In this document: positions 8,366 through 17,551 of the stretch, piece after piece | Layout of the letters: every line of letters begins with the position of its first letter | How positions within the stretch are numbered: the stretch's first letter is position 1 | DNA from: Thermoproteota archaeon | Lineage (GTDB): Archaea > Thermoproteota > Thermoprotei > Thermoproteales > Thermocladiaceae | Assembly: GCA_013154355.1 (NCBI GenBank) | Contig: JAADCU010000038.1 | Span: forward strand, 1 to 43,322 | Length of the DNA: 43,322 bases | Reading direction: 5' to 3' | Program-made: the position numbers and the translations under genes | The notes under the pieces: generated by a model | The model's database searches: none | What the model saw: only the letters and a program-made list of their open reading frames with translations | What the model was told of the DNA's origin: nothing

Positions 8366-9337
8366 CTAGATTTTCCAGTCTACTTTTCTTACATGTACTC
8401 CATATTTTCTTGATAGGTAGTCTAGTGCTGATAATGCAGCTGTTGCTCCTTGTCCCGCTGCTATTACTGCCTGCTTATATGGTAGTGATGTTACGTCTCC
8501 TGCCGCGAATATTCCTTCCATACTTGTTCTACATTTTTCATCTATGACTATCTCGCCTCTCTCATTTATTTTCACTAGATGAGATATGTATGATGTATCT
8601 ATTCTATATCCTAGCTCTATGAATACTCCATCAATTTCTAGCTCTATTATTTCCCCATCTTTCTCTATTACTGCCTTACGTACTTTGAGATCTCCTTCAA
8701 TTTTTATTAGTTTAGCATTTTCTAATAATTCTATTTTCTCCTTATATTTTTCTAATATTTTTCCTATTGACTCGCTTCTTATTGTAGGTATCCAGTATAC
8801 TTTATTACATATTGATGCTAGTGCTGTAATACTCATCTCTAGGTGTGGTTCAGGTCCTGATATGTATAGGACTTTCTTACCTCTATATAGAGGTGCGTCA
8901 CATATTACGCAGTAGCTTACTCCTCGTCCGAGATACTTATCCTCTCCTTCAACTCCTAGCTTGATGGGTGATCTTCCTGATGCACATACTACTGCTCTAG
9001 CATAGTACGATCTGCCCTGACGTGTTTCAATCTTGAAAATCTCTCCTTCTCTACTCACCTTAGCGACCTCATCTATGACGAATCTGAATCCATACTTCAT
9101 GAGTTCTTTCAGAATCTTATCAATTATCTCCGACCCTTTGACAGGTCCTGTACCAGGATAATTCTCTATAAGTGGAATCCTCATCAACTGCCCACCTATC
9201 TCTCTACCAATCGCTATTATCGATACATTCTGTCTAAGAAGGTATAAACATGCTGTTAATCCTGCTATTCCTAAACCTATGACACATACATCATATATCT
9301 GACTCACTCTAATAGATTTATACGATCGCATTTTCAA
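8366..9337 (-). CDS. trxB: Thioredoxin reductase-like FAD/NAD(P) disulfide oxidoreductase
   Basis: GLGIAGLTACLYLLRQ (FAD), redox CVIC in SYCVICDAPLYRGK, GIFAAGDVTSLPYKQAVIAAGQGATAAL. Confidence 0.9.
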   Translation of the reverse strand: MKMRSYKSIRVSQIYDVCVIGLGIAGLTACLYLLRQNVSIIAIGREIGGQLMRIPLIENYPGTGPVKGSEIIDKILKELMKYGFRFVIDEVAKVSREGEIFKIETRQGRSYYARAVVCASGRSPIKLGVEGEDKYLGRGVSYCVICDAPLYRGKKVLYISGPEPHLEMSITALASICNKVYWIPTIRSESIGKILEKYKEKIELLENAKLIKIEGDLKVRKAVIEKDGEIIELEIDGVFIELGYRIDTSYISHLVKINERGEIVIDEKCRTSMEGIFAAGDVTSLPYKQAVIAAGQGATAALSALDYLSRKYGVHVRKVDWKI

Positions 9338-9345
9338 AGTTATCG

Positions 9346-10065
9346 ATGACTACAGTACTCATCTTGAGAACATTACTGAAACACAGCAAGATTATGGCAA
9401 TACCAGACAAACATAGGATAATAGAGATCAAAATATTGAAACCAGTAAAAATATTGAACATATCAGGAAGACATAGTACAGACATAGCAATATTTATGAG
9501 CAGTCTCGCAGTAAGATTTCTAGAGAACATTATAATACATGCAAGATACGTCATACCGATCGGAGAAGACACAGAACAGGAAATATTGAAGAACAGAAAC
9601 ATAGTCTATAGTAGACTTCTAAAACCAAGCCACTACTCAAGTATTGGAATAGTAAGACTACTAGAGAACATCGCAAGACTGAACTCAAGTATACGTAATG
9701 TACATGTGTACAGGTCTGCACATGGTAATGATATGATAGCCTCTAAATGTAGAGAACTTAATCTTAGCATACGAGAGTACAGGATATATAAGCTAGAACC
9801 TATCAATCACATGTTATCTCTTCTTCCAGGAATCCTAGAGAAAGTTGACATAGTGATAGCTATGTCAGGTCTAATCTTGGAGACAGTATATAGATACCTT
9901 ACAGATATAGGGAAAACATATCTACTAAAGAACAAGTACATAATTGTTCCAGGTCCTGAAGCAGCTAGTAAAGCTAGGAAACTAGGTATAGAGAATCTCT
10001 ATGTAGCAGAAAACTCAAAAATAAGCGATATCTTAAGAACAGTAGAAAGTATTGTGAGAACATGA
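9346..10065 (+). CDS. Probable uroporphyrinogen-III synthase (HemD-like)
   Basis: IFMSSLAVRFL, IVPGPEAASKARKLGIENLYVAENSKISDIL pattern; directly upstream of the siroheme decarboxylase gene. Confidence 0.6.
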   Translation: MTTVLILRTLLKHSKIMAIPDKHRIIEIKILKPVKILNISGRHSTDIAIFMSSLAVRFLENIIIHARYVIPIGEDTEQEILKNRNIVYSRLLKPSHYSSIGIVRLLENIARLNSSIRNVHVYRSAHGNDMIASKCRELNLSIREYRIYKLEPINHMLSLLPGILEKVDIVIAMSGLILETVYRYLTDIGKTYLLKNKYIIVPGPEAASKARKLGIENLYVAENSKISDILRTVESIVRT

Positions 10066-11024
10066 GAAGTCTAATAGAACTATTAATGGAACTTCAATAT
10101 AATTTTCCACTAACAGAAAGACCATTTCACGATATCGCTCTGAAACTTGACACAGATCCTGAAAAGATCATAGAGACTGTAAGATCATTAAGAGAGAAGG
10201 GAATAATTAGAAGAATAGGATCAGTATTAAATTATAGAAGTAGAAATCTAAAAGCAGCACTAGTAGCCTTAAGAGTTTCTGAAAAATATATAGATAATGT
10301 TATAGAACATATAAATAACCTAGGTGGAGTATCACATAACTTTCTAAGAGAACATGATCTTAACATATGGTTCGTAATTAAGAGGCAAAGCATGGAAGAT
10401 ATCGTTAAGATAATACGAGAAATATGTTCACAATATAGCATAAACGAGTATGCTATACTAGAATCAGTGAAAACTTATAGATTGGACGTAAGATTCGACC
10501 TATATAGAGGAATATCTAGAGCAAAGATTCTAAGACAAGAAGATCCTCCAAAACTTGAACAAGTATCAAAGATACCCATAGAAGCATTAAGAGAGCTTAT
10601 GAATATAGATATTGTTGAAAGACCATTTAGAAAAATATCTGAAAAATATTTAATAGATGAGAAAGTTTTAATAGATGAAATAAAAAAGTTAATAAATCTT
10701 CATGTTCTAAGAGACTTCTATGCAGTACTAGATCAATCTAATATTGGATTTAGGATAAACTCTATGATAATCATAAGATCATCATTAGATAATATTGAGA
10801 AAATACTGAAACTACAGGAACCAACACATATCGTATATAGGAGACTCGTAGATGGTACAAGAAGAGACCTTGAAGGAATATACTTAATGATTCATGCAGT
10901 ATGTAAAGAAGTTATACATGAATTCCTTAAGAAGAACTTATCAGAATATAACTATATTATTCTTCATAGCATTAAAAATCTTTTACCATCAATGCCTCAT
11001 GATATTGAGTATAGTACAAACTAG
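10062..11024 (+). CDS. Siroheme decarboxylase, AhbA/AhbB-type halves in one polypeptide
   Basis: N-half: NFPLTERPFHDIALKL...GIIRRIGSVLNYR...GGVSHNFLREHDLNIWFVI; C-half: VERPFRKIS...EPTHIVYRRLVDGTRRDLEGIYLMIHA. Two Lrp-like decarboxylase modules. Confidence 0.8.
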   Translation: MRSLIELLMELQYNFPLTERPFHDIALKLDTDPEKIIETVRSLREKGIIRRIGSVLNYRSRNLKAALVALRVSEKYIDNVIEHINNLGGVSHNFLREHDLNIWFVIKRQSMEDIVKIIREICSQYSINEYAILESVKTYRLDVRFDLYRGISRAKILRQEDPPKLEQVSKIPIEALRELMNIDIVERPFRKISEKYLIDEKVLIDEIKKLINLHVLRDFYAVLDQSNIGFRINSMIIIRSSLDNIEKILKLQEPTHIVYRRLVDGTRRDLEGIYLMIHAVCKEVIHEFLKKNLSEYNYIILHSIKNLLPSMPHDIEYSTN

Positions 11025-11053
11025 TTAGACAACATATAACATCTATATTGGAG

Positions 11054-11071
11054 ATCACTATAGGTAGTGAT
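11054..11071. terminator. Hairpin between convergent genes, possible bidirectional terminator
   Basis: ATCACTA-TAGG-TAGTGAT perfect 7-bp stem followed by GATCATCTTTT. Confidence 0.35.
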
Positions 11072-11080
11072 GATCATCTT

Positions 11081-12223
11081 TTAAGAGTCTACTTTTCTAA
11101 CGTCCTCAAACGTCTCTTTAAGAAATCTCTTCTTCCAATCCTCTACTATTACTCTTTCCGTCCTAACTAGTCTATATAGTGCCATTAGTGTACAGTCTTC
11201 GTCTATGTTGTCTCTAAGTCTTAATCTACATCCTCTACAGTATTCCCATAGTTTACATCCTCTACAGTACTCATATTCTTCATGTATTAAATCTGTGAGT
11301 GATCTTTCTCTTAAGTCTCCAAGTTTATTCTTATTATCAAATTGACAGGGATATACTGAGAGATCTGGATAAATTGATAATATGCTTTTTCCTGCATTAC
11401 ATCTAGATCTTTTTGAGAACCTTTCTATCTTCTCTTCAAGTTCTTTCTTACTTCTACTTGAGAGTAGCGAGATCACGATATAGTCTGAAGGTTCTGTTAC
11501 AGTGAGCACATCTATGTTCCTGTACTCTCTAAGTATCTTCAGTAGATGTATTAGAAATATGGTCTCTACCTCAGGCGGAGGTTTCAGTTTCTTATAAGTT
11601 TCTAATCCTCTTCCTGAAGGTACTAGATGATATATACATAATCTATGGACATCGTACTTTCTACATAACTTTAACATGTTCTCTATAGTATACATGCTTG
11701 TCCATGTTAATGTCATTCTTATACCAGTCTCAATACTATTATGAGTTAGTATTCTAATAGTCTCCACGATCTTGTAAAATGAGGATCCTATACGTATTTT
11801 TGAATCTTCTTGAGAAGGAATGTCCAGACTTACTCCAACATAATCTATATTGTAGTTTTTTAGAAGTTTTATATTTTCATTATTTATGAACATTCCATTA
11901 CTACTTATTACTATTCTTACTCTTCTTTTAGAGAGTTCTTGAAGAAGGTAATCGATGTGAGAATATAGGAGTGGTTCTCCTCCACTAATTATGACTAGTC
12001 TTGGACTGATTTTCTCAATCTCTCTCACTATTATGTTTATTCCTTCTTTATCTAGTTCTTTTCCTCCTATTGTTGAAGATGAGTAACAGTATATGCATTT
12101 TAGTGGGCATTTTTGAGATATGTTTAACACTATTATACCTCGTTTACCTTTTTCTCCTATTCTATGACTTATCTTGACTTCTCCAAATGCTATCTCTGTT
12201 AGAGGAATCACTTGAGGTCTCAC
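11081..12223 (-). CDS. Radical SAM/SPASM protein, AhbC-like (12,18-didecarboxysiroheme deacetylase candidate)
   Basis: NISQKCPLKCIYCYSSS (CxxxCxxC), SGGEPLLY, C-term CRGCKLWEYCRGCRLR; convergent with the siroheme decarboxylase gene. Confidence 0.7.
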   Translation of the reverse strand: MRPQVIPLTEIAFGEVKISHRIGEKGKRGIIVLNISQKCPLKCIYCYSSSTIGGKELDKEGINIIVREIEKISPRLVIISGGEPLLYSHIDYLLQELSKRRVRIVISSNGMFINNENIKLLKNYNIDYVGVSLDIPSQEDSKIRIGSSFYKIVETIRILTHNSIETGIRMTLTWTSMYTIENMLKLCRKYDVHRLCIYHLVPSGRGLETYKKLKPPPEVETIFLIHLLKILREYRNIDVLTVTEPSDYIVISLLSSRSKKELEEKIERFSKRSRCNAGKSILSIYPDLSVYPCQFDNKNKLGDLRERSLTDLIHEEYEYCRGCKLWEYCRGCRLRLRDNIDEDCTLMALYRLVRTERVIVEDWKKRFLKETFEDVRKVDS

Positions 12224-12260
12224 CTACATTAAACTTAATAAGTAATTTTGAGGTAACTAC

Positions 12261-12596
12261 ATGATGGCAACATCAGCAGCATCGGCACTTGAGAGTGTGT
12301 ATGAGTTAATGAAGAAGATTGATCAGTACGTTGATGAGGTCTACAAGGCTAGGAGCAGGGCAGAGGAGGAGATTAGGAAGAAGGTTGAGGCTGCTAAGCA
12401 GGAGATTCAGAAACAGTTAGAGTCCTACATAAATGAGCTATTGCAGAAGTATAGGCAAGAGTTGGAGAAGATGATTGAGGAAGACGTGTCTAAGTATAGG
12501 CAGGAGCTTGAGAAGAAACTTTCAGAGTTCACTTCAAAGGTTGAGAGTAGTTTTGAGAAGGTAGTTGAGGAGGTTCTAAAACTACTAGGATTCTAA
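12261..12596 (+). CDS. A/V-type ATP synthase subunit H-like peripheral stalk coiled coil
   Basis: SALESVYELMKKIDQYVDEVYKARSRAEEEIRKKVEAAKQEIQKQLE..., continuous coiled coil typical of AhaH; near atpD. Confidence 0.65.
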   Translation: MMATSAASALESVYELMKKIDQYVDEVYKARSRAEEEIRKKVEAAKQEIQKQLESYINELLQKYRQELEKMIEEDVSKYRQELEKKLSEFTSKVESSFEKVVEEVLKLLGF

Positions 12597-12616
12597 TACC
12601 TGCCAGTGTTTTTTCC

Positions 12617-12766
12617 TTACCTTATCTGCTCCTTTATTCGATTTACCATATCTAGAAGCTGCTTATGGTACTTATCTATCTCCTGCGTGATCTCGCTCAT
12701 GTATTTTCCAACTAGCTCCTTCATTTTATCCTCTATCTGCTCTCTTAGACCCTTCTGTGATGACAT
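12617..12766 (-). CDS. Unannotated 49-aa coiled-coil ORF immediately downstream of atpD; candidate crenarchaeal ATPase epsilon-type small subunit
   Basis: ATG at 12766: MSSQKGLREQIEDKMKELVGKYMSEITQEIDKYHKQLLDMVNRIKEQIR*. GGAGG Shine-Dalgarno in the last atpD codons (CTCGGAGGCTGA) 12 nt before the ATG. Confidence 0.7.
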   Translation of the reverse strand: MSSQKGLREQIEDKMKELVGKYMSEITQEIDKYHKQLLDMVNRIKEQIR

Positions 12767-12774
12767 GAGTGTTA

Positions 12775-13401
12775 TCAGCCTCCGAGAATTATCTGTATTA
12801 CCTTTCTTCTAACAAACTCTTCTCTCTCTTCCTCATCTAGTGCCAGTCTCAGATTCTTAATGGCCTCAGTCAGGCTTGGCAGGATTACGTAGTCTATAGC
12901 GTTTATCATTCTCTGATACTCCTTAGCTCTAGCTAGCAACGTGTAGAATATGTTCTCTAGATTAAGCAGTTCTAGAAGCTTATCAATAGTCTTGTATAGA
13001 AGATTCATAGATATATCAAATTCTGGAGGTATCGAAACTATGCTATAGTTTGGTGCTGATATACCAACAAACTTAGCGCTCTGAAACTTCACACCCTCAT
13101 ACTCCTTAACCTCGTACTCTACATGTACTGTTGGTGGAACCATCTCACCAAGCTTACCTATCTCATCTATTCCCGCCCTAGCTATGCCAAGCTTAAGCCA
13201 GTCAGATACCTGTTGAAGCTGTTCATAGACTAGTTTCCTAGTCTCTTCAAGCTTAGGAATGATTACTCTAATCTTCTGTATCGTAGCATTTCTAGCATCC
13301 TCAATAGTCTTCCTGACTCTTCTATAAAGTCTCTCGCTAGTCCTAAATCTCAGCAAAGTAAGTCTAGACTTTACATACGTCCTAACTACCATAATAGACA
13401 C
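12775..13401 (-). CDS. atpD: A/V-type ATP synthase subunit D
   Basis: 208 aa; VVRTYVKSRLTLLRFRTSERLYRRVRKTIED...; C-term RMINAIDYVILPSLTEAIKNLRLALDEEEREEFVRRKVIQ. Confidence 0.9.
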   Translation of the reverse strand: MSIMVVRTYVKSRLTLLRFRTSERLYRRVRKTIEDARNATIQKIRVIIPKLEETRKLVYEQLQQVSDWLKLGIARAGIDEIGKLGEMVPPTVHVEYEVKEYEGVKFQSAKFVGISAPNYSIVSIPPEFDISMNLLYKTIDKLLELLNLENIFYTLLARAKEYQRMINAIDYVILPSLTEAIKNLRLALDEEEREEFVRRKVIQIILGG

Positions 13402-13427
13402 CTATCCACCTTATATGAAAAGCTTTA

Positions 13428-14324
13428 CTATGCGAGAACGTGAAATATTAGTAGTGCTGTGAATATTACTGCGAGTAGTGGATAGGTGAGTTTGTAGCAG
13501 AGGAAGGTTAGTTTTTTGCTTCCTCTCCAGTCTTTGAGTCCTATCCTGACCATGAGGTAGATCTCTGATGCGAATACTATCAGGATTACTAGCGAGTATA
13601 GTGGTGATACTAGTCCTAGTAGTGGTGGTGTTAGAGCTAGTAGACATGTTGCGAGTAGTGCTGTAAATGTTGCTAGATAAGGTATCCATGGTTTTCTCCA
13701 GTATTTTACTGTTATCGTTGGTACTCCAGCTAGAGCGTAGTCTTCTGCCCAGTGCATTGCTACAGCCCATAGATGTGTTAGAACCCAGAAGTATCCCATG
13801 AATGCTATCACTAGTCCTGGAATTGTTATTGTTCCTGTTGCTACATACCATGCATGTAGTATGACTGCTACATATGCAAATGCTGCAACTAGTATGCTTG
13901 TCCAGGATCTTCTTTTAAGTAGTGCAGTGTAGAGGTATACATATGTTATCATTGCTAGAGCATAGAGTGCTGGCGTTAAATAGTCTCTTAGGAGTACTGT
14001 TACTAGTATAGTAGTTGTTATTGATACTATGCCAAGAATTTTACAGAACTTACTAGCTTCTTCGTAGGATAGTTCTTTTCTTGCGAGAACTCTCTTATTT
14101 CTCGTGCGTCGCATGACCTCATCTATATCGTAGTCGAGCAGATTGTTCATTGCGTTTCCCCATGAGATGCCTAGTATGATTACTATGCTCTCTAAGATGA
14201 ACTTTACAAGATTTATTGGTCCTGACAGTGCTACTAGGTAAGCTATTATCCAGGTATAGTACACGCTTGCTGTAACATGAGGCTTAGTGAGCAATATATA
14301 TGACCTCAACTTGCTCATCTTCAC
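13428..14324 (-). CDS. UbiA-family prenyltransferase, protoheme IX farnesyltransferase (CtaB)-like
   Basis: LTKPHVTASVYYTW; NAMNNLLDYDIDEVMRRTRNKRVLARKELSYEEA; AMHWAEDYALAGVPTI; multiple TM helices. Confidence 0.75.
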   Translation of the reverse strand: MKMSKLRSYILLTKPHVTASVYYTWIIAYLVALSGPINLVKFILESIVIILGISWGNAMNNLLDYDIDEVMRRTRNKRVLARKELSYEEASKFCKILGIVSITTTILVTVLLRDYLTPALYALAMITYVYLYTALLKRRSWTSILVAAFAYVAVILHAWYVATGTITIPGLVIAFMGYFWVLTHLWAVAMHWAEDYALAGVPTITVKYWRKPWIPYLATFTALLATCLLALTPPLLGLVSPLYSLVILIVFASEIYLMVRIGLKDWRGSKKLTFLCYKLTYPLLAVIFTALLIFHVLA

Positions 14325-14383
14325 AGGAAAGATACTTAGGCTACGTTTTTTAACTTGAGCCTCAGTAATCTTATTAGAAAGAG

Positions 14384-15214
14384 ATGAAGATAACTGTGAC
14401 AGAGTCGTGGAGGAGAGTGAGGAAAGTGCTCGATGATGCTGATCTCGTGCTTGAGGTAGCTGATGCTAGAGAGCCTATGGAGACGAGGAACGTGAGAATT
14501 GAAAAGCTTGCTCAGAAGCTTGGAAAACCAATAATACTAGTATTAAACAAGTGCGATCTAGTACCATTCGAGATTCTCGAGAAATGGAAGATCTTTCTAG
14601 AGAGAGAGCTACCTACAGTGTTTCTTAGTGCAAAGTATAGACTTGGTACAAGAAAGCTCATGATATATATAAAGAAGTATGCGCCGAGACTTCCTGTCAG
14701 AGTAGCAGTAGTAGGTTATCCAAACGTTGGTAAATCGACAGTCATAAACTACTTGAAGGGAAGACATGTAGCTCAGACAAGTCCAGTACCAGGTTGGACT
14801 CGTGGTGAGCAGATAGTTAAGGCTAAGTCCTGGCTGTACGTAGTCGATACGCCTGGAGTAGTACCTATAGAGGAGGTCAAGGATGAGGCCCTCCTGATAG
14901 TTAAGGGGGCCATAGATCCATCTAGGCTAAGAGACCCTGTGTACCCAGCAGTGAAGCTAATAGAGAGAATACTGAGATATAATCCATCAGCGTTTTTAGA
15001 AAGATATAATATCGATAGTAGGGATCCTATGAAGATAATTGAGGAGGTTGCTAGAAAAAGAGGACTACTACTCAAAGGTGGTAAACCAAACATAGAGGCT
15101 GCAGCACAGGCTGTGATAAGAGATTGGATAGAAGGAAAAATAACCTATTATAGGCTTCCTGAGGAGTACTATGCTCATGCTGAAGAGAGCGAGACCACTA
15201 GTGGAGTTTCCTGA
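14384..15214 (+). CDS. Circularly permuted GTPase, YlqF/RbgA (MMR1_HSR1)-like
   Basis: DADLVLEVADAREPMETRN, LVLNKCDLVP (G4), GYPNVGKSTVIN (G1), VVDTPGVVP (G3), in permuted order. Confidence 0.92.
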   Translation: MKITVTESWRRVRKVLDDADLVLEVADAREPMETRNVRIEKLAQKLGKPIILVLNKCDLVPFEILEKWKIFLERELPTVFLSAKYRLGTRKLMIYIKKYAPRLPVRVAVVGYPNVGKSTVINYLKGRHVAQTSPVPGWTRGEQIVKAKSWLYVVDTPGVVPIEEVKDEALLIVKGAIDPSRLRDPVYPAVKLIERILRYNPSAFLERYNIDSRDPMKIIEEVARKRGLLLKGGKPNIEAAAQAVIRDWIEGKITYYRLPEEYYAHAEESETTSGVS

Positions 15215-16085
15215 CATTAGTCCAGTAAGATACTACTCTAGGGTTGCAAGATACATGATAAAGACGTTAGAGGAGAGGAGACTAGCAGCAATAGTTCAGA
15301 AGAATGGTGATGTTAGACTTGTCAGATCTGTAAGATATAAGTCAGGTATAAGAAGACCAATAATAATCACAAAGGAGAGCCAGATACCAGCAATGGCTAA
15401 GAAAGGCGTAATAGACATAATGTTCTCAGTAACTAGACTAAGAGAAGAACTACCAGACGTCTACGTCGTAGATATAAAAGCAGATAAGCACGTATGGATC
15501 CATGAGAAGAACTGGTACATATTTGACCTAGTTGCACAGATAGTATGTAACTTTCTCAAGTTTCTAGAGATAGAGAACTATATCATATGTTTTGACGGTA
15601 TGAACGGTTACAAGATAATAGCACTCCTCAACATAGAGGAAGCTAAATCATATGTGAAAGATAGGCAACAGTTTATGAAGATACTTAGTAAAAGCATAGA
15701 GTTCCTTAAAGACGTTGCTGTGAGAGTAGCAAAACATTATAAACATATCTATGAAGGTCTTGACCTGTTCTCACATATGTTAATAAGTGGAAACACGACT
15801 CTCAAGATAGGTCTATGTAGAGCACCATTCTCACTACACTGGTCTACAAAACTAGCAGCACTACCATTACCAGTACCTGTAAGAGAGTTCTCAGTAATGC
15901 AGGCACTACCATCAAGAGTTATAGAGAAAGCAGAAAACTACGGCATGGTAATAGACCAGAAGTGGAGATATAACAAAGTTGGTACCTTCATAAGAGTCAT
16001 GGAGTCATGCATGAGAGGAGACTACGTCGAGTACATCTATAAGGCCAAGTCCTACATAATGAGTCACATATCTCTAGAATCATGA
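15171..16085 (+). CDS. Divergent archaeo-eukaryotic primase (LigD PolDom/PriS-like) protein
   Basis: VRYYSRVARYM...; SQIPAMAKKGVIDIMFSVTRLREELPDVYVVDIKADK; CFDGMNGYKIIALL; CRAPFSLHWSTKLAALPLPV. Overlaps the 3' end of the GTPase gene. Confidence 0.55.
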   Translation: MLMLKRARPLVEFPDISPVRYYSRVARYMIKTLEERRLAAIVQKNGDVRLVRSVRYKSGIRRPIIITKESQIPAMAKKGVIDIMFSVTRLREELPDVYVVDIKADKHVWIHEKNWYIFDLVAQIVCNFLKFLEIENYIICFDGMNGYKIIALLNIEEAKSYVKDRQQFMKILSKSIEFLKDVAVRVAKHYKHIYEGLDLFSHMLISGNTTLKIGLCRAPFSLHWSTKLAALPLPVPVREFSVMQALPSRVIEKAENYGMVIDQKWRYNKVGTFIRVMESCMRGDYVEYIYKAKSYIMSHISLES

Positions 16086-16642
16086 TAGGAATAGACGTAG
16101 AGAGAACACTCAATATAGCACTATGTGTAGCATTGTTAGTGCTTCTCCTCCTAGAGTTTGTCACAGGATCCTGCTACTACTATATTATATCGATCAACTG
16201 CATGTCTAGTACAAGAGTAAGTGTTCCAGTAATACTTACAGACGTTGGAATAGACTGTAGAAACTATAGTGTAAAGATATCACCAAAATCTAATATTCTT
16301 GTAAGCTCTCTAATGATTACGACCTGTATAACAGGACTTCTATGTGAGAGAAGAAGAGACTATTATTCTTCTTCAATATTTTCAACGTTCTCTAGAATAA
16401 TGAATTATGTAGCACTTATCTTACTACTACCATTACCATTATATCTAAATCTTGGAGTTGTATCTCTAGTAGTATTATTATCTAATCCTCTGTTATCAGC
16501 ATGCATATTTAGTATGAAGATACCTGCAGAGATATTATGTAAATATATTAGAGAGGAGGAGAGAATGACAGAGGTGTATATTAGCATTGATGAGCTCATG
16601 GACGATACGTTAACATTAGAGGAGTCCGAATATGAAGAATGA
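16082..16642 (+). CDS. Membrane protein of unknown function
   Basis: Several hydrophobic helices; start overlaps the preceding stop (ATGA). Confidence 0.6.
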   Translation: MIGIDVERTLNIALCVALLVLLLLEFVTGSCYYYIISINCMSSTRVSVPVILTDVGIDCRNYSVKISPKSNILVSSLMITTCITGLLCERRRDYYSSSIFSTFSRIMNYVALILLLPLPLYLNLGVVSLVVLLSNPLLSACIFSMKIPAEILCKYIREEERMTEVYISIDELMDDTLTLEESEYEE

Positions 16643-16686
16643 AGATTACATTTAAATAACAGCGTGAGCATTCACAATAGTAGGAC

Positions 16687-17547
16687 ATGTCTTCAGAAGA
16701 GTTTGTGAGAGGATTATCAAAGTTCTCTATGGCTGCACTTCTGAGATTTGTTGCAGCTATACTATGGCTAGTATCGACCTCTCTAATGTTATCAATATTT
16801 CCCTACTTACCGAAGATGTACGCTATCGTATATAAGCTTCAGGCTAAGAAGATATCACCATCGCAGTTACCTCCCTGGTTCGCTGAGGTGGCCATGAGAA
16901 GTCTAATATCTTCTATACTCATGATTATAGGATTAATTATCTTAGCAGTATCAGCATACGCATTCTTATGGCCTGCTTTCTCATCTTTGAGAAGAAGTAG
17001 TGAGAAGTTTAAGGTAAGTAACATGCTTGTAAAAGTAGGCTTGCTAGGATACACATTTACGCTAATAGGAAACACCATCGTAGGACAGTACGTCGGTATG
17101 CGAATAGCTAACATCATGAGAAGTCATATTAATCCACTCGCAAAGATGCTACTTATAAAGAAGATAGTTATATCATACCTACCAATATTTACTACTCTTG
17201 GCGGTCTCTTAACATTGTTCTCGGTACTTGTGATAGCTGGAATATGTATTGGTCTTGCATTGATAGCACGTATAACAGGTTCTAAGATACATTACATATC
17301 TATTATACTCCTAGTAGTAGGAGAGATAATATACATAGTTAGTGGTGCTGCAAACATAGCAGCATACGCATCACCTATGAGCTTAGGTATGCATCTTCCA
17401 ATAACAGGATTAGAAATCGGAATAGCATCATACATCCTCTTCCTGATAGCCTCAATACTGATATTCATGGGATGTAGAGCAGATATATCAAAAGTTAGAC
17501 AGTTAGAGGAATCGGGACAGCTGAGTCTAGGAGAATCAAAGTCTTAG
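16687..17547 (+). CDS. Multi-TM membrane protein, possibly DUF973-like
   Basis: 286 aa with five or more TM helices. Confidence 0.55.
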   Translation: MSSEEFVRGLSKFSMAALLRFVAAILWLVSTSLMLSIFPYLPKMYAIVYKLQAKKISPSQLPPWFAEVAMRSLISSILMIIGLIILAVSAYAFLWPAFSSLRRSSEKFKVSNMLVKVGLLGYTFTLIGNTIVGQYVGMRIANIMRSHINPLAKMLLIKKIVISYLPIFTTLGGLLTLFSVLVIAGICIGLALIARITGSKIHYISIILLVVGEIIYIVSGAANIAAYASPMSLGMHLPITGLEIGIASYILFLIASILIFMGCRADISKVRQLEESGQLSLGESKS

Positions 17548-17551
17548 AAGG

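Noticed and set aside
11060-11080. GTGATGA C-box-like motif
   Set aside because: No CTGA within range; sequence is explained by the ATCACTA/TAGTGAT hairpin.
12606-12812. 68-aa plus-strand ORF MFFPYLICSF...
   Set aside because: Opposite strand of the better supported 49-aa coiled-coil ORF behind atpD.
13411-13851. 146-aa Ser/Thr/Asn-rich ORF inside ctaB
   Set aside because: Same-strand alternative frame with low complexity; the CtaB frame has family motifs.
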